Part shown: positions 1-8,414 of the stretch, one piece after another | How the letters are laid out: each line of letters begins with the position of its first letter | Numbering within the stretch: the first letter of the stretch is position 1 | NCBI GenBank assembly: GCA_902729415.1 | Contig: CACVCF010000090.1 | Location: 1-64,000, forward strand | Direction of reading: 5' to 3' | Length of the DNA: 64,000 nucleotides | Source of the DNA: Terasakiella magnetica | GTDB lineage: Bacteria > Pseudomonadota > Alphaproteobacteria > Rhodospirillales > Magnetospirillaceae | Notes under the pieces: generated by a model | Database searches by the model: none | Told to the model about the DNA's origin: nothing | What the model saw: the letters and a program-made list of their open reading frames with translations, nothing else | Made by a program: the position numbers and the translations under genes

Positions 1-1
1 A

Positions 2-61
2 GCATTGAGCGAGCCAGCCCAGCCCACGGATGTGGGCGCCCGGCGATTGAGGGATAGATGA
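2..61 (+). CDS. possible 3' end of the gene upstream of aroB (aroK?), partial
   Basis: From base 2 one forward frame stays open until a TGA at 59-61 that overlaps the aroB start, reading ALSEPAQPTDVGARRLRDR. An overlapping shikimate kinase gene (aroK) upstream of aroB is common in Alphaproteobacteria, so this may be its last 19 codons. The stretch also contains a copy of a dispersed repeat (21-53), so the frame may be open only by chance. A second frame also stays open, to a TAG at 55-57. Identity is unproven. Confidence 0.3.
   Translation, partial: ALSEPAQPTDVGARRLRDR
21..53 (+). repeat. dispersed repeat, copy 1
   Basis: Bases 21-53 read CCCACGGATGTGGG followed by the core CGCCCGGCGATTGAGGG (37-53). 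The same core occurs at 57949-57965 (first base differs), 58059-58075 and 58169-58185. Near-copies lie on the minus strand at 47653-47669 and 25895-25912. The CACGGATGTG flank is shared with the 47.7 kb copy. Its last five bases, GAGGG, also act as the Shine-Dalgarno of aroB. Confidence 0.55.
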
Positions 62-1173
62 TGAAAACTTTCGAAACCGTTCGTGTCGATCTGGGCGACC
101 GCGGCTATGACATTCATATCGGCTCCGGTCTGCTGGACCGCGCGGGTGAGTTAATGCAGCCGATGATGAAGGGTGCGCGCGCTCTGATCGTCACCGATGC
201 TCAGGTGGCGCCGCTTTATCTCGAACGGGTCGAGCGCAGCATGGCCGCCGCCGGTCTTACCCCCATGCATACGGTGGTTCCGGCGGGCGAGCCCACCAAG
301 GACTTCGCCCATCTGGAAGCGTTGCTGGACGCCATGCTGGGAGCCAAGGCCGAGCGCGGCACCATGGTGGTGGCCCTGGGCGGCGGCGTCATCGGCGATC
401 TGACCGGCTTTGCCGCCTCGATCTTGCTGCGCGGCGTCGATTTCATCCAGATCCCCACCACCTTGCTGGCCCAGGTGGACAGCTCGGTTGGGGGCAAGAC
501 CGGCATCAACACCCGCCACGGCAAGAATCTGGTGGGCGCGTTCCATCAGCCGCGGCTGGTGCTGGCTGACACCGCTGTGCTCGATACGTTGCCGCGCCGT
601 CAGGTGCTGGCGGGCTATGCCGAGGTGGTGAAATACGGCCTGATTGACGACGAGCCTTTCTTCACCTGGCTGGAAAGCAATGCTCAGCGCCTGATCGACG
701 GCGATTCCGAGGCCCGCGCCCATGCGGTGGCTGTCAGTTGTCAGGCCAAGGCCCGCATCGTTTCCGCCGACGAGCGCGAAGGCGGTGTACGCGCTTTGCT
801 CAATCTCGGCCACACCTTCGGTCACGCCCTGGAGGCCGAGACTGGCTTTTCCGACGCCATGCTGCACGGCGAGGCGGTGGCCATCGGCATGGTCATGGCT
901 TTCCGCCTGTCGGCCGAGATGGGGCTGGCGCCTGCCGCCGATGTCGAGCGGATCATCCGTCATTTCCAGGCCGTCGGTCTGCCCTTCGCCCTGCCCGGGG
1001 GACGGTTGTGGGAGGTTCCCCGCCTGATCGCTCATATGGCGGGCGACAAAAAGGTCAAGGATGGTAAGGTCACCTTCGTGATGGCCAGGGGTATCGGGCA
1101 AAGCTTTCTGACCCGCGATGTACCCGAGGCGAGTCTGGCGACCATGCTGGCGGAGATGGCCGCGGGACGGTAA
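58..1173 (+). CDS. aroB: 3-dehydroquinate synthase
   Basis: Cytosolic second step of the shikimate pathway, converting DAHP to 3-dehydroquinate with NAD and a divalent metal. At 371 aa it has the usual single-domain length. The glycine-rich NAD-binding GGGVIGD lies at about 108-114, the substrate loop DSSVGGKTGIN at 141-151, EVVKYG near 189, and the metal histidine motif GHTFGHALE at 251-259. ATGs stand at 58 and 61; GAGGG at 49-53 gives spacings of 4 and 7, so 61 may be the real start. The upstream reading frame may be aroK. Identity is secure. Confidence 0.96.
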   Translation: MMKTFETVRVDLGDRGYDIHIGSGLLDRAGELMQPMMKGARALIVTDAQVAPLYLERVERSMAAAGLTPMHTVVPAGEPTKDFAHLEALLDAMLGAKAERGTMVVALGGGVIGDLTGFAASILLRGVDFIQIPTTLLAQVDSSVGGKTGINTRHGKNLVGAFHQPRLVLADTAVLDTLPRRQVLAGYAEVVKYGLIDDEPFFTWLESNAQRLIDGDSEARAHAVAVSCQAKARIVSADEREGGVRALLNLGHTFGHALEAETGFSDAMLHGEAVAIGMVMAFRLSAEMGLAPAADVERIIRHFQAVGLPFALPGGRLWEVPRLIAHMAGDKKVKDGKVTFVMARGIGQSFLTRDVPEASLATMLAEMAAGR

Positions 1174-1215
1174 AACGGTGAAGGCTGGCCGAGCGGCATC
1201 AATGAGGCGCGACAG

Positions 1216-2505
1216 ATGATCGATACCCCCCTATTCCTGACTCTGACCGTGATCGCCATCATCGTCTTGCAGGCGGGGTCAGCCTTTTTTGCCGGAACCG
1301 AGACCGCACTGACCGCGGTGTCGCGCCCGGTGATGCAGCAATTGGAGCAAGAGGGCAGCGTCCGCGCCCAGCGCGTCAACCGTCTGGTCGATTCGCGTCA
1401 CAGCCTGATCGGGGCGCTGCTGATCGGCAACAGCCTTACCCATACCTTATCGTCGTCATTGGCCACCGGCGTCCTGGTCGGCTTATTCGGTGATGCAGGC
1501 ATCGCCTACGCCTCGGCCGCCATGACCGTCATCATCGTCGTGTTCGGCGAGGTTCTGCCCAAGACCTACGCCATTTACCACGCCAATCGGGTCGCGCTGT
1601 TCTTCTCCTTTCCGGTTACCGTCGTGGTTTTCGTCCTGACGCCCTTCGTGCGCTCCACTGAATTCGTCGTCCGCATGCTGTTCCGCCTGTTCGGGGCCAG
1701 CTATGCCTCGCAGGTGACGCTGGAGACCTCAATGATGGAGCTGAGGGGCGCCATCGAGGTTCATGCCCGCGAGGATGAGGTCAAGGAAGAGCGGCGCATG
1801 CTGCGCTCGATCCTGGAGTTGAGTGACGTTGAAGTGGGCCAGGTCATGACCCACCGCCGCAACGCAGTCACCATCGATGCGGGCCAGCCCCCCGCCGCTA
1901 TCCTGGAGCAGGTGGTCAACAGCCCCTTCACCCGCCTTCCCCTGTGGAAGGATGATCCCGACAACATCGTCGGCGTTATCCATGCCAAAGATCTGCTGCG
2001 GGCGGTGCGGGCGCTGAATGGCGAACACGACAAGCTGGATGTGGTGGCGATCGCCACGCCGCCGTGGTTCATCCCCGATTCCACCACACTACAAGAGCAA
2101 TTGCAGGCCTTCCGGCAGCGGCGCGAGCATTTCGCTCTGGTGGTGGACGAATACGGCTCGCTCATGGGCGTGGTCACCCTGGAAGACATCCTGGAGGAGA
2201 TCGTCGGCGATATCTCCGACGAACACGACGTGACGGTGGCGGGGGTACGGCCGCAATCGGACGGCTCTTATATTGTCGATGGTTCGGTGCCCATCCGTGA
2301 CCTCAATCGCGAATTCGAATGGCGGTTGCCCGATGACGAGGCCGCCACCATCGCCGGTCTGATCCTGCATGAAGCCCGCCAGATCCCCGATGTGGGGCAG
2401 GTGTTCCGCTTCTATGGCTTCCGTTTCGAGATCGCCCGTAAGCAGCGCAACCAGATCACGGCGCTGCGGATCATGCCGCCCGAAAAAAACGGGCGCGAGC
2501 ACTAA
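1216..2505 (+). CDS. CNNM/CorC-type membrane protein with paired CBS domains
   Basis: A 429-aa inner-membrane protein of the HlyC/CorC (UPF0053) family, linked to Mg/Co efflux or divalent cation homeostasis in better-known members. Residues 1 to about 185 form a DUF21/CNNM membrane domain with several hydrophobic helices. About 205-330 hold two CBS motifs (VMTHRRNAVTID; LVVDEYGSLMGVVTLEDILEE), and the last ~80 residues form the CorC_HlyC domain. It lies 42 bp downstream of aroB. Its stop overlaps the convergent cobB stop by 4 bp. Transport activity is inferred from the family only. Confidence 0.9.
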   Translation: MIDTPLFLTLTVIAIIVLQAGSAFFAGTETALTAVSRPVMQQLEQEGSVRAQRVNRLVDSRHSLIGALLIGNSLTHTLSSSLATGVLVGLFGDAGIAYASAAMTVIIVVFGEVLPKTYAIYHANRVALFFSFPVTVVVFVLTPFVRSTEFVVRMLFRLFGASYASQVTLETSMMELRGAIEVHAREDEVKEERRMLRSILELSDVEVGQVMTHRRNAVTIDAGQPPAAILEQVVNSPFTRLPLWKDDPDNIVGVIHAKDLLRAVRALNGEHDKLDVVAIATPPWFIPDSTTLQEQLQAFRQRREHFALVVDEYGSLMGVVTLEDILEEIVGDISDEHDVTVAGVRPQSDGSYIVDGSVPIRDLNREFEWRLPDDEAATIAGLILHEARQIPDVGQVFRFYGFRFEIARKQRNQITALRIMPPEKNGREH

Positions 2506-3833
2506 TCTTTTCGGTTCTGGTCGATCAGGTGGATGAACGACCCCGCCACCCGGCCCGCGATCAGGCCGCAGGACGGCAGGGGGGTGCCCGAGGCGTCGGC
2601 GATATCAAATAAAGGCTGGCCGTCTTCGCGCAGCACGCTGGCATAGTGGAATTCATGGCCCCGAAAGGTTGTGGCTGCCGGTCCCAGGGCGGTTCCGGCG
2701 CATTGCCGGGCGCTGCGGTAGCCCAGATGCAGGCGGCGGCGGGCAAAGGAGGTTTCCAGATCCAGCAGCCCAAGCATGGCATGGCGCCGTCCCTCGGCAT
2801 CCTCGATTCCCTGACCTAGTACCATATAGCCACCGCACTCACCGAAGATGGCGGTATCGCGGGCGGCGGCGGCGCGAATGGCGTCTCGGAAGCCCCGGTT
2901 GGCCGCCAGTCTGCCCGCGTGGAGTTCGGGATAACCGCCGGGAAGATACACCGCGTCGGCCGCCGGGTCGGGGGCCTGATCGGCCAGGGGCGAAAACACG
3001 GACAGCTCGGCCCCGGCCTGGCGCCAGCCTTCCAGCATGGCGGGATAGGTGAAGGCGAAGGCGACGTCCTGGGCCACGGCGATGCGCTGGCCCAGGGGCG
3101 GGATGGGGGGGGCGGCAGGGGCGGTGGGCAGAACGGACGGCTGGGCCAGTGCGACCAGTGCCGCCACGTCGAGATGCTCGGCCACCAAAGCGGCGGCGGT
3201 GTCGAGAAAGGCGCCCAGATCCTCGCGCTCGCAGGCCTGAACCAGACCAAGATGACGGCTGGGCATCGCCAAGGCGGGGGTGGCGGGTAGAAAGCCGAGA
3301 CATGCGATTTCGGGGCAGGCACGGGCGCAGGCGGCGGCGATGGCGGCGCGGTGGCGTTCGCCCGAGACCCGGTTGAAGACCACGCCCCGCACCCGGACGC
3401 CCTCGGCGAGATTGGCGAAGCCCGACAGCACCGCCGCCGCCGAGCCGGTCATGCCGCGCCCATCGATCACCAGCACCACCGGCCAGCCGGTAAGGCGGGC
3501 GAGGTCGGCGCTGCTGCCATCCTTTTGCCCGGCGGGCACGAAGGCGCCGTCGAACAGGCCCATGACGCCCTCGCACAGCAGCAATTGGGCATCCTGGGCG
3601 ACATGGGCGGCCAGCCCCGCCACCGTGGCGGGGCGCATGGCCCAGGTGTCGAGGTTGAAGCAGGGCCGTCCTGACGCGGCGGTGTGGAAGGCGGGATCGA
3701 TATAATCCGGCCCCACCTTGGCCGAGGCCACCCGCAGGCCGCGCCCGGCCAACAGCCGCAGTAGGCCCAGGGTCAGCGAGGTCTTGCCGCTGCCCGAGGA
3801 TGGGGCGGCGATAATCAGCCCGGGGACGCTCAT
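2502..3833 (-). CDS. cobB: cobyrinate a,c-diamide synthase
   Basis: ATP- and glutamine-dependent amidation of corrin side chains a and c in adenosylcobalamin synthesis. The N-terminal dethiobiotin-synthetase-like domain starts with the P-loop APSSGSGKTS at about 10-19. The C-terminal class I glutamine amidotransferase domain carries the nucleophile in FGECGGYM (Cys333) and a His near GHEFHY. The 443-aa length is normal. The start abuts the stop of the SCO1 gene (3834), so the two are probably co-transcribed. cobA lies upstream on the same strand. It could be the hydrogenobyrinate-specific form, which sequence alone does not decide. Confidence 0.93.
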   Translation of the reverse strand: MSVPGLIIAAPSSGSGKTSLTLGLLRLLAGRGLRVASAKVGPDYIDPAFHTAASGRPCFNLDTWAMRPATVAGLAAHVAQDAQLLLCEGVMGLFDGAFVPAGQKDGSSADLARLTGWPVVLVIDGRGMTGSAAAVLSGFANLAEGVRVRGVVFNRVSGERHRAAIAAACARACPEIACLGFLPATPALAMPSRHLGLVQACEREDLGAFLDTAAALVAEHLDVAALVALAQPSVLPTAPAAPPIPPLGQRIAVAQDVAFAFTYPAMLEGWRQAGAELSVFSPLADQAPDPAADAVYLPGGYPELHAGRLAANRGFRDAIRAAAARDTAIFGECGGYMVLGQGIEDAEGRRHAMLGLLDLETSFARRRLHLGYRSARQCAGTALGPAATTFRGHEFHYASVLREDGQPLFDIADASGTPLPSCGLIAGRVAGSFIHLIDQNRKD

Positions 3834-4433
3834 TCAGCCGATATGCTTCTTCAGTCCCGCCACCAGATCATCCACCGAGATGCCATGGGTGAAATGGGCG
3901 ACAAAGCGGCCATCAGGCCCCATCAGATAGAGGATGGCGGAATGATCGACGGTATAGCGGTCCGGCGACTCGCCCTTGGCCTTGGCGGCGTAGACCTTGA
4001 ACGCCTTGGAGACCTTGGCGATATCCTCGGGCGAGCCGGTCAGGCCGACGATGTCGGGGCTGAAGGCGCTGACATAGTCCTTCATCACCGCCGGGGTGTC
4101 GCGCTCGGGATCGATCGAGATGAAGATGGGGACCATCTTCTTGGCAAAGCCCGGCCCCAGCTTGTCCAGGGCTCCCGATACGGTGGACAAGGTGGTCGGG
4201 CAGACATCGGGGCAGAAGGTGTAGCCGAAGAAGATCAGCATATAGCGGTTACGGAAATCGCGGTCCGACACCACCTTGCCGGTGTGGTCGGTCAGGGTGA
4301 AGGGGCCACCGATGGCGGGACCGGCCTTCGCCTCGGAATTCTGGCCGTTCCAGATGACGATGCGTATGCCCACCACTACGAAGGCCAGGACAACCAACGC
4401 CGACAGGACGATCAGAGTCCTTGAGAACTTCAT
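3834..4433 (-). CDS. SCO1/SenC family copper chaperone
   Basis: Membrane-anchored thioredoxin-fold protein, expected to face the periplasm and help assemble the CuA centre of cytochrome c oxidase. One N-terminal signal anchor (about 7-29) precedes the SCO1/SenC domain. The copper ligands CxxxC (FCPDVCP, Cys74 and Cys78) and the distal His164 (TVDHSAI) are all present. It lies between a TauE/SafE-like membrane protein (13 bp away) and cobB (adjacent). That arrangement suggests a small heme/copper cofactor-handling operon. The 199-aa length is typical. Confidence 0.93.
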   Translation of the reverse strand: MKFSRTLIVLSALVVLAFVVVGIRIVIWNGQNSEAKAGPAIGGPFTLTDHTGKVVSDRDFRNRYMLIFFGYTFCPDVCPTTLSTVSGALDKLGPGFAKKMVPIFISIDPERDTPAVMKDYVSAFSPDIVGLTGSPEDIAKVSKAFKVYAAKAKGESPDRYTVDHSAILYLMGPDGRFVAHFTHGISVDDLVAGLKKHIG

Positions 4434-4446
4434 TGTATTCTCTCCA

Positions 4447-5217
4447 TCAGGGAGTCAGAGCCTGCCAGGCCATGAAGCCCAGCACGCCCGCATTGAGAAA
4501 TAACAGGACCGGCGCCAACTGCAACAGCGGCGCCCGCCAATGGGCGATGGCGGCATGACCGATTGCGCCCACCAGCACCAGCATGGGGATTGTTCCGGCG
4601 GTAAAGGCCAGCATTCCGGCGGCTCCGGCGATGGCGGTGCCGCTGGCCGCCGCCGCCGTCAGGGCGGCATAGAGCAGGCCGCAGGGAATGAAGCCCAGCA
4701 TCACGCCCAAAAGCCAGCCTTTGACGCCGGTGGGGCTGGCGAACAGCGGGCGGGCGAGGTGGGCGATGCGGGCCGACCACAGGGTTTCGCCACCAGCACG
4801 GCCGGTCAGGGCCTTGAGACCGGGGATGGCGAGGCCCAGAAGCAGCAGCGCCGCCAGGATCAAAAGGCCCGCCGCCAGCCAGCGGAAGGCGGGGGCGCCG
4901 CCCAGAATTCCGGCGAACGAGCCGCCCAGGGCGCCAAGCAGGCCATAGGTGGTGGCGCGGCCGAGGTGGTAGGGCAGCAGTGCCGCGCCCGCCAGCCGCC
5001 GCGCCTCGGTCATGCGCTCCAGTGGGATGGCCTGCAGGCGGGCGGCGGTCTGGGACAGCACGAAGGGGCCGCACATGCCGCCGCAATGGCTGAGGCTGCC
5101 GACCAGGCCGGTGACGAACAGGCCGCCGATCAGGCCTTCGCGCCCGTCGAGACTGGTCCGGCATACCGCTAGACCGGAATGCAACAGGCCGGAAAAGGCG
5201 GAGGCCTCGTCAAGCAT
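4447..5217 (-). CDS. TauE/SafE (UreH-type) polytopic membrane protein with HCGGMCGP motif
   Basis: A 256-aa membrane protein with about six hydrophobic helices. The HCGGMCGP motif at residues 44-51 in the first helix is typical of the subfamily annotated as sulfite exporter TauE/SafE or cytochrome-biogenesis transmembrane proteins, often encoded beside cytochrome oxidase copper-assembly genes. The paired Cys and the SCO1 gene immediately downstream support a role in metal or thiol handling across the inner membrane. That is inference; no substrate is shown. The start ATG (5215-5217) overlaps the cobA stop by 8 bp. Confidence 0.8.
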   Translation of the reverse strand: MLDEASAFSGLLHSGLAVCRTSLDGREGLIGGLFVTGLVGSLSHCGGMCGPFVLSQTAARLQAIPLERMTEARRLAGAALLPYHLGRATTYGLLGALGGSFAGILGGAPAFRWLAAGLLILAALLLLGLAIPGLKALTGRAGGETLWSARIAHLARPLFASPTGVKGWLLGVMLGFIPCGLLYAALTAAAASGTAIAGAAGMLAFTAGTIPMLVLVGAIGHAAIAHWRAPLLQLAPVLLFLNAGVLGFMAWQALTP

Positions 5218-5995
5218 GGCGGTCCCACCAGTCGAGGTGCTGGCGCAGGCCCACCACCGCGCCTAGAACCAGCAAAGCGGGCGGCTTCAGGCCCGCTTCC
5301 GCCACTGCCGCGGCGATACCGCCCAGGGTCGAGACCACCACCTTCTGGCGCGGCGTCGCCGCCTCGGCCACCGCAGCCATGGCCTCGTCGGGACGGCGCC
5401 CGGAGGCCAGCAGGCGCGATACCAGTTGGTCCAGATGTTTGATGCCCATGTAGAACACCATCACCGGCGCGCCCTTGGCCAGGGAGTCCCAGTCGAATTC
5501 GTCGGGGATCTCGCCGTCGGCGCCATGGCCGGTGACGAAGGCCACCGCCGAATTGGTGTCCTTGGAGGTGGCGGGAATCCCGGCATAGGCCAAGCCACCG
5601 ATGCCGGCGGTGATGCCGGGCACGATGCGAAAGGCGATTCCCGCCTGGGCCAGTTCCAGAGCCTCTTCCGGGCCACGGCCGAAGACGAATGGGTCGCCGC
5701 CCTTCAGGCGTAGAACCTTGAAGCCCTGGCGCGCCAACTGGATGAGGCGCCCGGTGATGTCGGCCTGACGGGCCGAGGCCGCCCCGCCGCGCTTGCCCAT
5801 GGATTCCACCAAGGCGCCGGGCCGCGCCAGGGCGACGATGCGCTCGTCTACCAAGGCGTCGTGGATCACGGCGTCGGCATGACGAAGTGCGTGCAGCGCC
5901 AGCAGTGACAGCAGGCCGGGATCGCCGGGTCCGGCACCCACCAGCCAGACCGTGCCGCCGTCAAAGGAAGGGAGGTCGAAGGGCAGTTCCAACAT
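5210..5995 (-). CDS. cobA: uroporphyrinogen-III C-methyltransferase
   Basis: SAM-dependent methylation of uroporphyrinogen III at C2 and C7 to precorrin-2, the branch point to cobalamin and siroheme. The 261-aa protein has the SUMT N-terminal SAM motif GAGPGDPG (about 20-27) and the second signature LRLKGGDPFVFGRG (about 98-111). The frame stays open upstream to 6457 across gpsA, but homology begins at the ATG at 5993-5995. No CysG-type dehydrogenase domain is fused. It is probably co-transcribed with the TauE-like gene, SCO1 and cobB. Confidence 0.93.
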   Translation of the reverse strand: MLELPFDLPSFDGGTVWLVGAGPGDPGLLSLLALHALRHADAVIHDALVDERIVALARPGALVESMGKRGGAASARQADITGRLIQLARQGFKVLRLKGGDPFVFGRGPEEALELAQAGIAFRIVPGITAGIGGLAYAGIPATSKDTNSAVAFVTGHGADGEIPDEFDWDSLAKGAPVMVFYMGIKHLDQLVSRLLASGRRPDEAMAAVAEAATPRQKVVVSTLGGIAAAVAEAGLKPPALLVLGAVVGLRQHLDWWDRHA

Positions 5996-6109
5996 GATGG
6001 CGGCAGTATAGGGATTTGCCCCGCCCCCGTCCTGTCTTTCGTCAAGCGTCAGCCGCTTGCCCCGCTTCTTCCGAGGGAGTAAACCGGAAGCATGATGAGA
6101 GGGAATGTC

Positions 6110-7102
6110 ATGCAAAGCATCGGAGTGGTGGGGGCGGGGGCATGGGGCACGGCGCTGGCGCTGACGGCGCGGCGCGCCGGGCGCGACGTCGTGCTGTGGG
6201 CGCGCGAATCCCAGGTGGTCGCGGCCATTAATTCCGCCCATCTCAATGCCGAATATCTTCCCGGCATTACCCTGGACAGTGCCATTATCGCCACCACCGA
6301 TCATGCCCGCGTGGCGGCGGCGGATGCGGTGCTGCTGGTGGCTCCGGCCCAGCATCTGCGCGCCACCTGCCGCGCTTTGGCGCCTCATTGGCGGGCGGGG
6401 GTTCCGGCGGTGATCTGCGCCAAGGGAATCGAGCTGTCCACCTGCGCCCTGATGCAAGATGCGGTTGCCGCCGAACTGCCCCGGGCGCCCATCGCGGTGT
6501 TATCCGGCCCCACCTTCGCCATCGAAGTGGCGCGCGGTCTGCCGACCGCCATTACCCTGGCCTGCGCCGACGACGTCCTGGGTCGCAAGCTGGTGGCGGC
6601 GCTGGGGACTTCCAGTTTCCGTCCCTATCTCTCCGATGATCTGGCGGGGTCACAAATGGGCGGCGCGGTCAAGAACGTGCTGGCCATCGCCTGCGGCATC
6701 GTCGAGGGCCGTGGCCTGGGCGATAATGCGCGCGCCGCGCTCATCACCCGTGGTCTGGCTGAACTGGTGCGCCTTGCCGTGGCCAAGGGCGGTCGGCCCG
6801 AGACCCTGATGGGGCTGTCGGGTCTGGGCGATCTGATTCTGACCGCCTCGTCGGTACAGTCGCGCAACTACTCATTGGGCTTTGCCCTGGGCGAGGGCCG
6901 CGCGCTGGCTGACATCCTGGCTGAACGCCACTCGGTGACCGAAGGCGTCTATACCGCGGGCGCAGTGGTGGATATGGCCGGGCGTATCGGAGTCGAGATG
7001 CCCATCTGCGCCGCCGTGGACGCGGTGATCAACCGGGGAACCGGCGTGGACGAGGCGATTCAGGGCCTGCTGTCGCGCCCGTTCCGCGCCGAGGGGATCT
7101 GA
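6110..7102 (+). CDS. gpsA: glycerol-3-phosphate dehydrogenase [NAD(P)+]
   Basis: Makes sn-glycerol-3-phosphate from dihydroxyacetone phosphate for phospholipid synthesis in the cytosol. The Rossmann motif GAGAWGTALA starts at residue 8, and LSGPTFAIEVARGLPT and the substrate loop QMGGAVKNVLAIACG are present. The frame also offers ATGs at 6092 and 6095. AGAGGGA at 6098-6104, 5 nt before the ATG at 6110, together with the family N-terminus favours 6110 (330 aa). It is divergent from cobA and followed after 2 bp by a lipoprotein gene. Confidence 0.95.
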   Translation: MQSIGVVGAGAWGTALALTARRAGRDVVLWARESQVVAAINSAHLNAEYLPGITLDSAIIATTDHARVAAADAVLLVAPAQHLRATCRALAPHWRAGVPAVICAKGIELSTCALMQDAVAAELPRAPIAVLSGPTFAIEVARGLPTAITLACADDVLGRKLVAALGTSSFRPYLSDDLAGSQMGGAVKNVLAIACGIVEGRGLGDNARAALITRGLAELVRLAVAKGGRPETLMGLSGLGDLILTASSVQSRNYSLGFALGEGRALADILAERHSVTEGVYTAGAVVDMAGRIGVEMPICAAVDAVINRGTGVDEAIQGLLSRPFRAEGI

Positions 7103-7104
7103 CC

Positions 7105-7614
7105 ATGAAACGTGCCGCGACCGTCCTTTTGCTCGGCCTTGCCGCCTGCTCCTCCACCGAAAGCCAGCTTTGGGGCGCTGGTGCCGGTGCCGCCAGCGGC
7201 GGCACCCTGGCCCGCATCGCCGCCACCGGGGCGGGGGCGCCCTGGGCCTTCACCGGGATCGGCGTGGTGGCGGGGGCTGCCATCGGCTATGCCGTCGGCG
7301 ATTATCTTGATCCGCCCGCCCAGCGTCTGTGGGCCGCCTCGACCATCAAGGCCGCCGAAACCGGCGTCACCGGACAGCCGGTGCGCTGGCAGACCGACAG
7401 CCATCAGGGCTCGGTCGCAGTGACCGGAGCGGGCTGGACCGATGGCGGCGGCCGTCCCTGCCGCCCGCTGCATCAAGAAGCGTGGCACAAGCGCGACATG
7501 GCCAATCCCTATAGCCGCGACGTGGTGGCCTGCCGCTTTGGGGACGGTACCTGGGAGGTGCGCCTGCCCGCCCCTGATTCGGATGATCCAGCCGTCCGCA
7601 CCCCCGGCAGTTAG
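7105..7614 (+). CDS. small glycine-rich lipoprotein of unknown function
   Basis: A 169-aa protein with a clear lipoprotein signal: basic N-terminus, hydrophobic core and lipobox LAAC with the modified Cys at residue 15. Residues about 25-70 are Gly/Ala-rich, as in glycine-zipper segments of outer-membrane lipoproteins. The C-terminal half holds two Cys (GGRPCRPLH and VVACRFGDGTWEV), loosely recalling the end of 17-kDa/RT0821-type surface antigens. It follows gpsA by 2 bp and is probably co-transcribed. I do not recognise a specific family and assign no function. Confidence 0.75.
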   Translation: MKRAATVLLLGLAACSSTESQLWGAGAGAASGGTLARIAATGAGAPWAFTGIGVVAGAAIGYAVGDYLDPPAQRLWAASTIKAAETGVTGQPVRWQTDSHQGSVAVTGAGWTDGGGRPCRPLHQEAWHKRDMANPYSRDVVACRFGDGTWEVRLPAPDSDDPAVRTPGS

Positions 7615-7707
7615 AGTATCTTGCCGATGGTAATGGGCCAAATCAGCCCGTTCCTGCGGATTTCGGGCTCGATGCTCTAAAGTCGTTGCAGCTCAACGGC
7701 TTGGCTT

Positions 7708-7729
7708 GACGCAGGCCGGGGGCTGCGTC
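7708..7729. promoter_or_regulatory. perfect 7-bp inverted repeat upstream of ihfB
   Basis: GACGCAG (7708-7714) and CTGCGTC (7723-7729) are separated by 8 nt, in the 169-nt gap before ihfB. A TTGACG at 7707-7712, overlapping the left arm, could serve as a -35 element, but I see no convincing -10. It could be an operator or the base of a leader hairpin. Confidence 0.3.
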
Positions 7730-7783
7730 ATCCTGACCCGCAACCGACCACCCCCCGGATTGATTAGGACAAAGGCACATCCC

Positions 7784-8083
7784 ATGACCAAGTCGGAGCT
7801 GATCGCCCGCCTGGCCGAGCGCAACCCGCACCTCTATCAAAGAGATGTGGAGCGCATCGTCACCACCATTTTCGACGAGATCGCCAGTGCCCTGGCTCGG
7901 GGTGACCGGGTCGAACTGCGTGGTTTCGGCGCCTTTTCGGTAAAGAAGCGCGATCCCCGCCAAGGCCGCAACCCCCGCACCGGCGAGACCGTGTCGGTGG
8001 AGGGCAAAGCCATTCCCTTCTTCAAGACCGGCAAGCAATTGCGGGAAAAACTGAATATCGACGGCGGATCTTCGTGCGACTGA
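7784..8083 (+). CDS. ihfB: integration host factor subunit beta
   Basis: DNA-bending nucleoid protein that pairs with IHF-alpha. The 99-aa HU/IHF fold includes [15 protein letters not shown] at the N-terminus and the DNA-binding arm signature [26 protein letters not shown] (about 45-70). The Arg-Asn-Pro tip of the arm is present. The open frame extends upstream to 7706, but family alignment fixes the ATG at 7784. The downstream lapA-like gene overlaps it by 10 bp, a pairing common in Proteobacteria. Confidence 0.95.
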   Translation: MTKSELIARLAERNPHLYQRDVERIVTTIFDEIASALARGDRVELRGFGAFSVKKRDPRQGRNPRTGETVSVEGKAIPFFKTGKQLREKLNIDGGSSCD

Positions 8084-8385
8084 TCGGCTGGATCATCAGC
8101 CTGCCCTTGGCGCTGGCCGCGGTGGTTTTTGCCGTCTCCAACCGCCAGGACATTCATTTCGACCTGTGGCCGCTGCCTTTCGGCATTGAGCTGCCCGCGT
8201 ATCTGGCGGTGCTGGGGCCGTTGGCCCTGGGGCTGCTGGCGGGAGCCGGTCTGGGTTGGCTGTCGGCGGCGCCCGCCCGCCGCCGCGCCCGCCAGCAGCA
8301 CCGCCGAGCCGAGCAAGCGGAACGGCACGCCGATGATCTGGCCCGTCAGGTGGATGCGGCGAAAACCGCCTCCACCCCGTCCTGA
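8074..8385 (+). CDS. LapA-domain (DUF1049) membrane protein
   Basis: A 103-aa inner-membrane protein with two hydrophobic helices (about 5-20 and 43-66), then a basic C-terminal coiled-coil-like tail rich in Arg, Ala and Gln. The N-terminal pattern with [13 protein letters not shown] is typical of the lipopolysaccharide-assembly LapA/YciS domain. The start is a GTG at 8074 inside the end of ihfB, suggesting translational coupling. Its role in LPS assembly is inferred from the family and from the conserved ihfB neighbourhood. Confidence 0.82.
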   Translation: MRLIGWIISLPLALAAVVFAVSNRQDIHFDLWPLPFGIELPAYLAVLGPLALGLLAGAGLGWLSAAPARRRARQQHRRAEQAERHADDLARQVDAAKTASTPS

Positions 8386-8414
8386 CCTTAAAACTTCTTT
8401 TTCGGAACGTCATC

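Noticed and set aside
5996..6457. N-terminal extension of cobA by about 150 codons
   Set aside because: The extension is antisense to gpsA, has shadow-like composition, and SUMT homology starts at the ATG at 5995.
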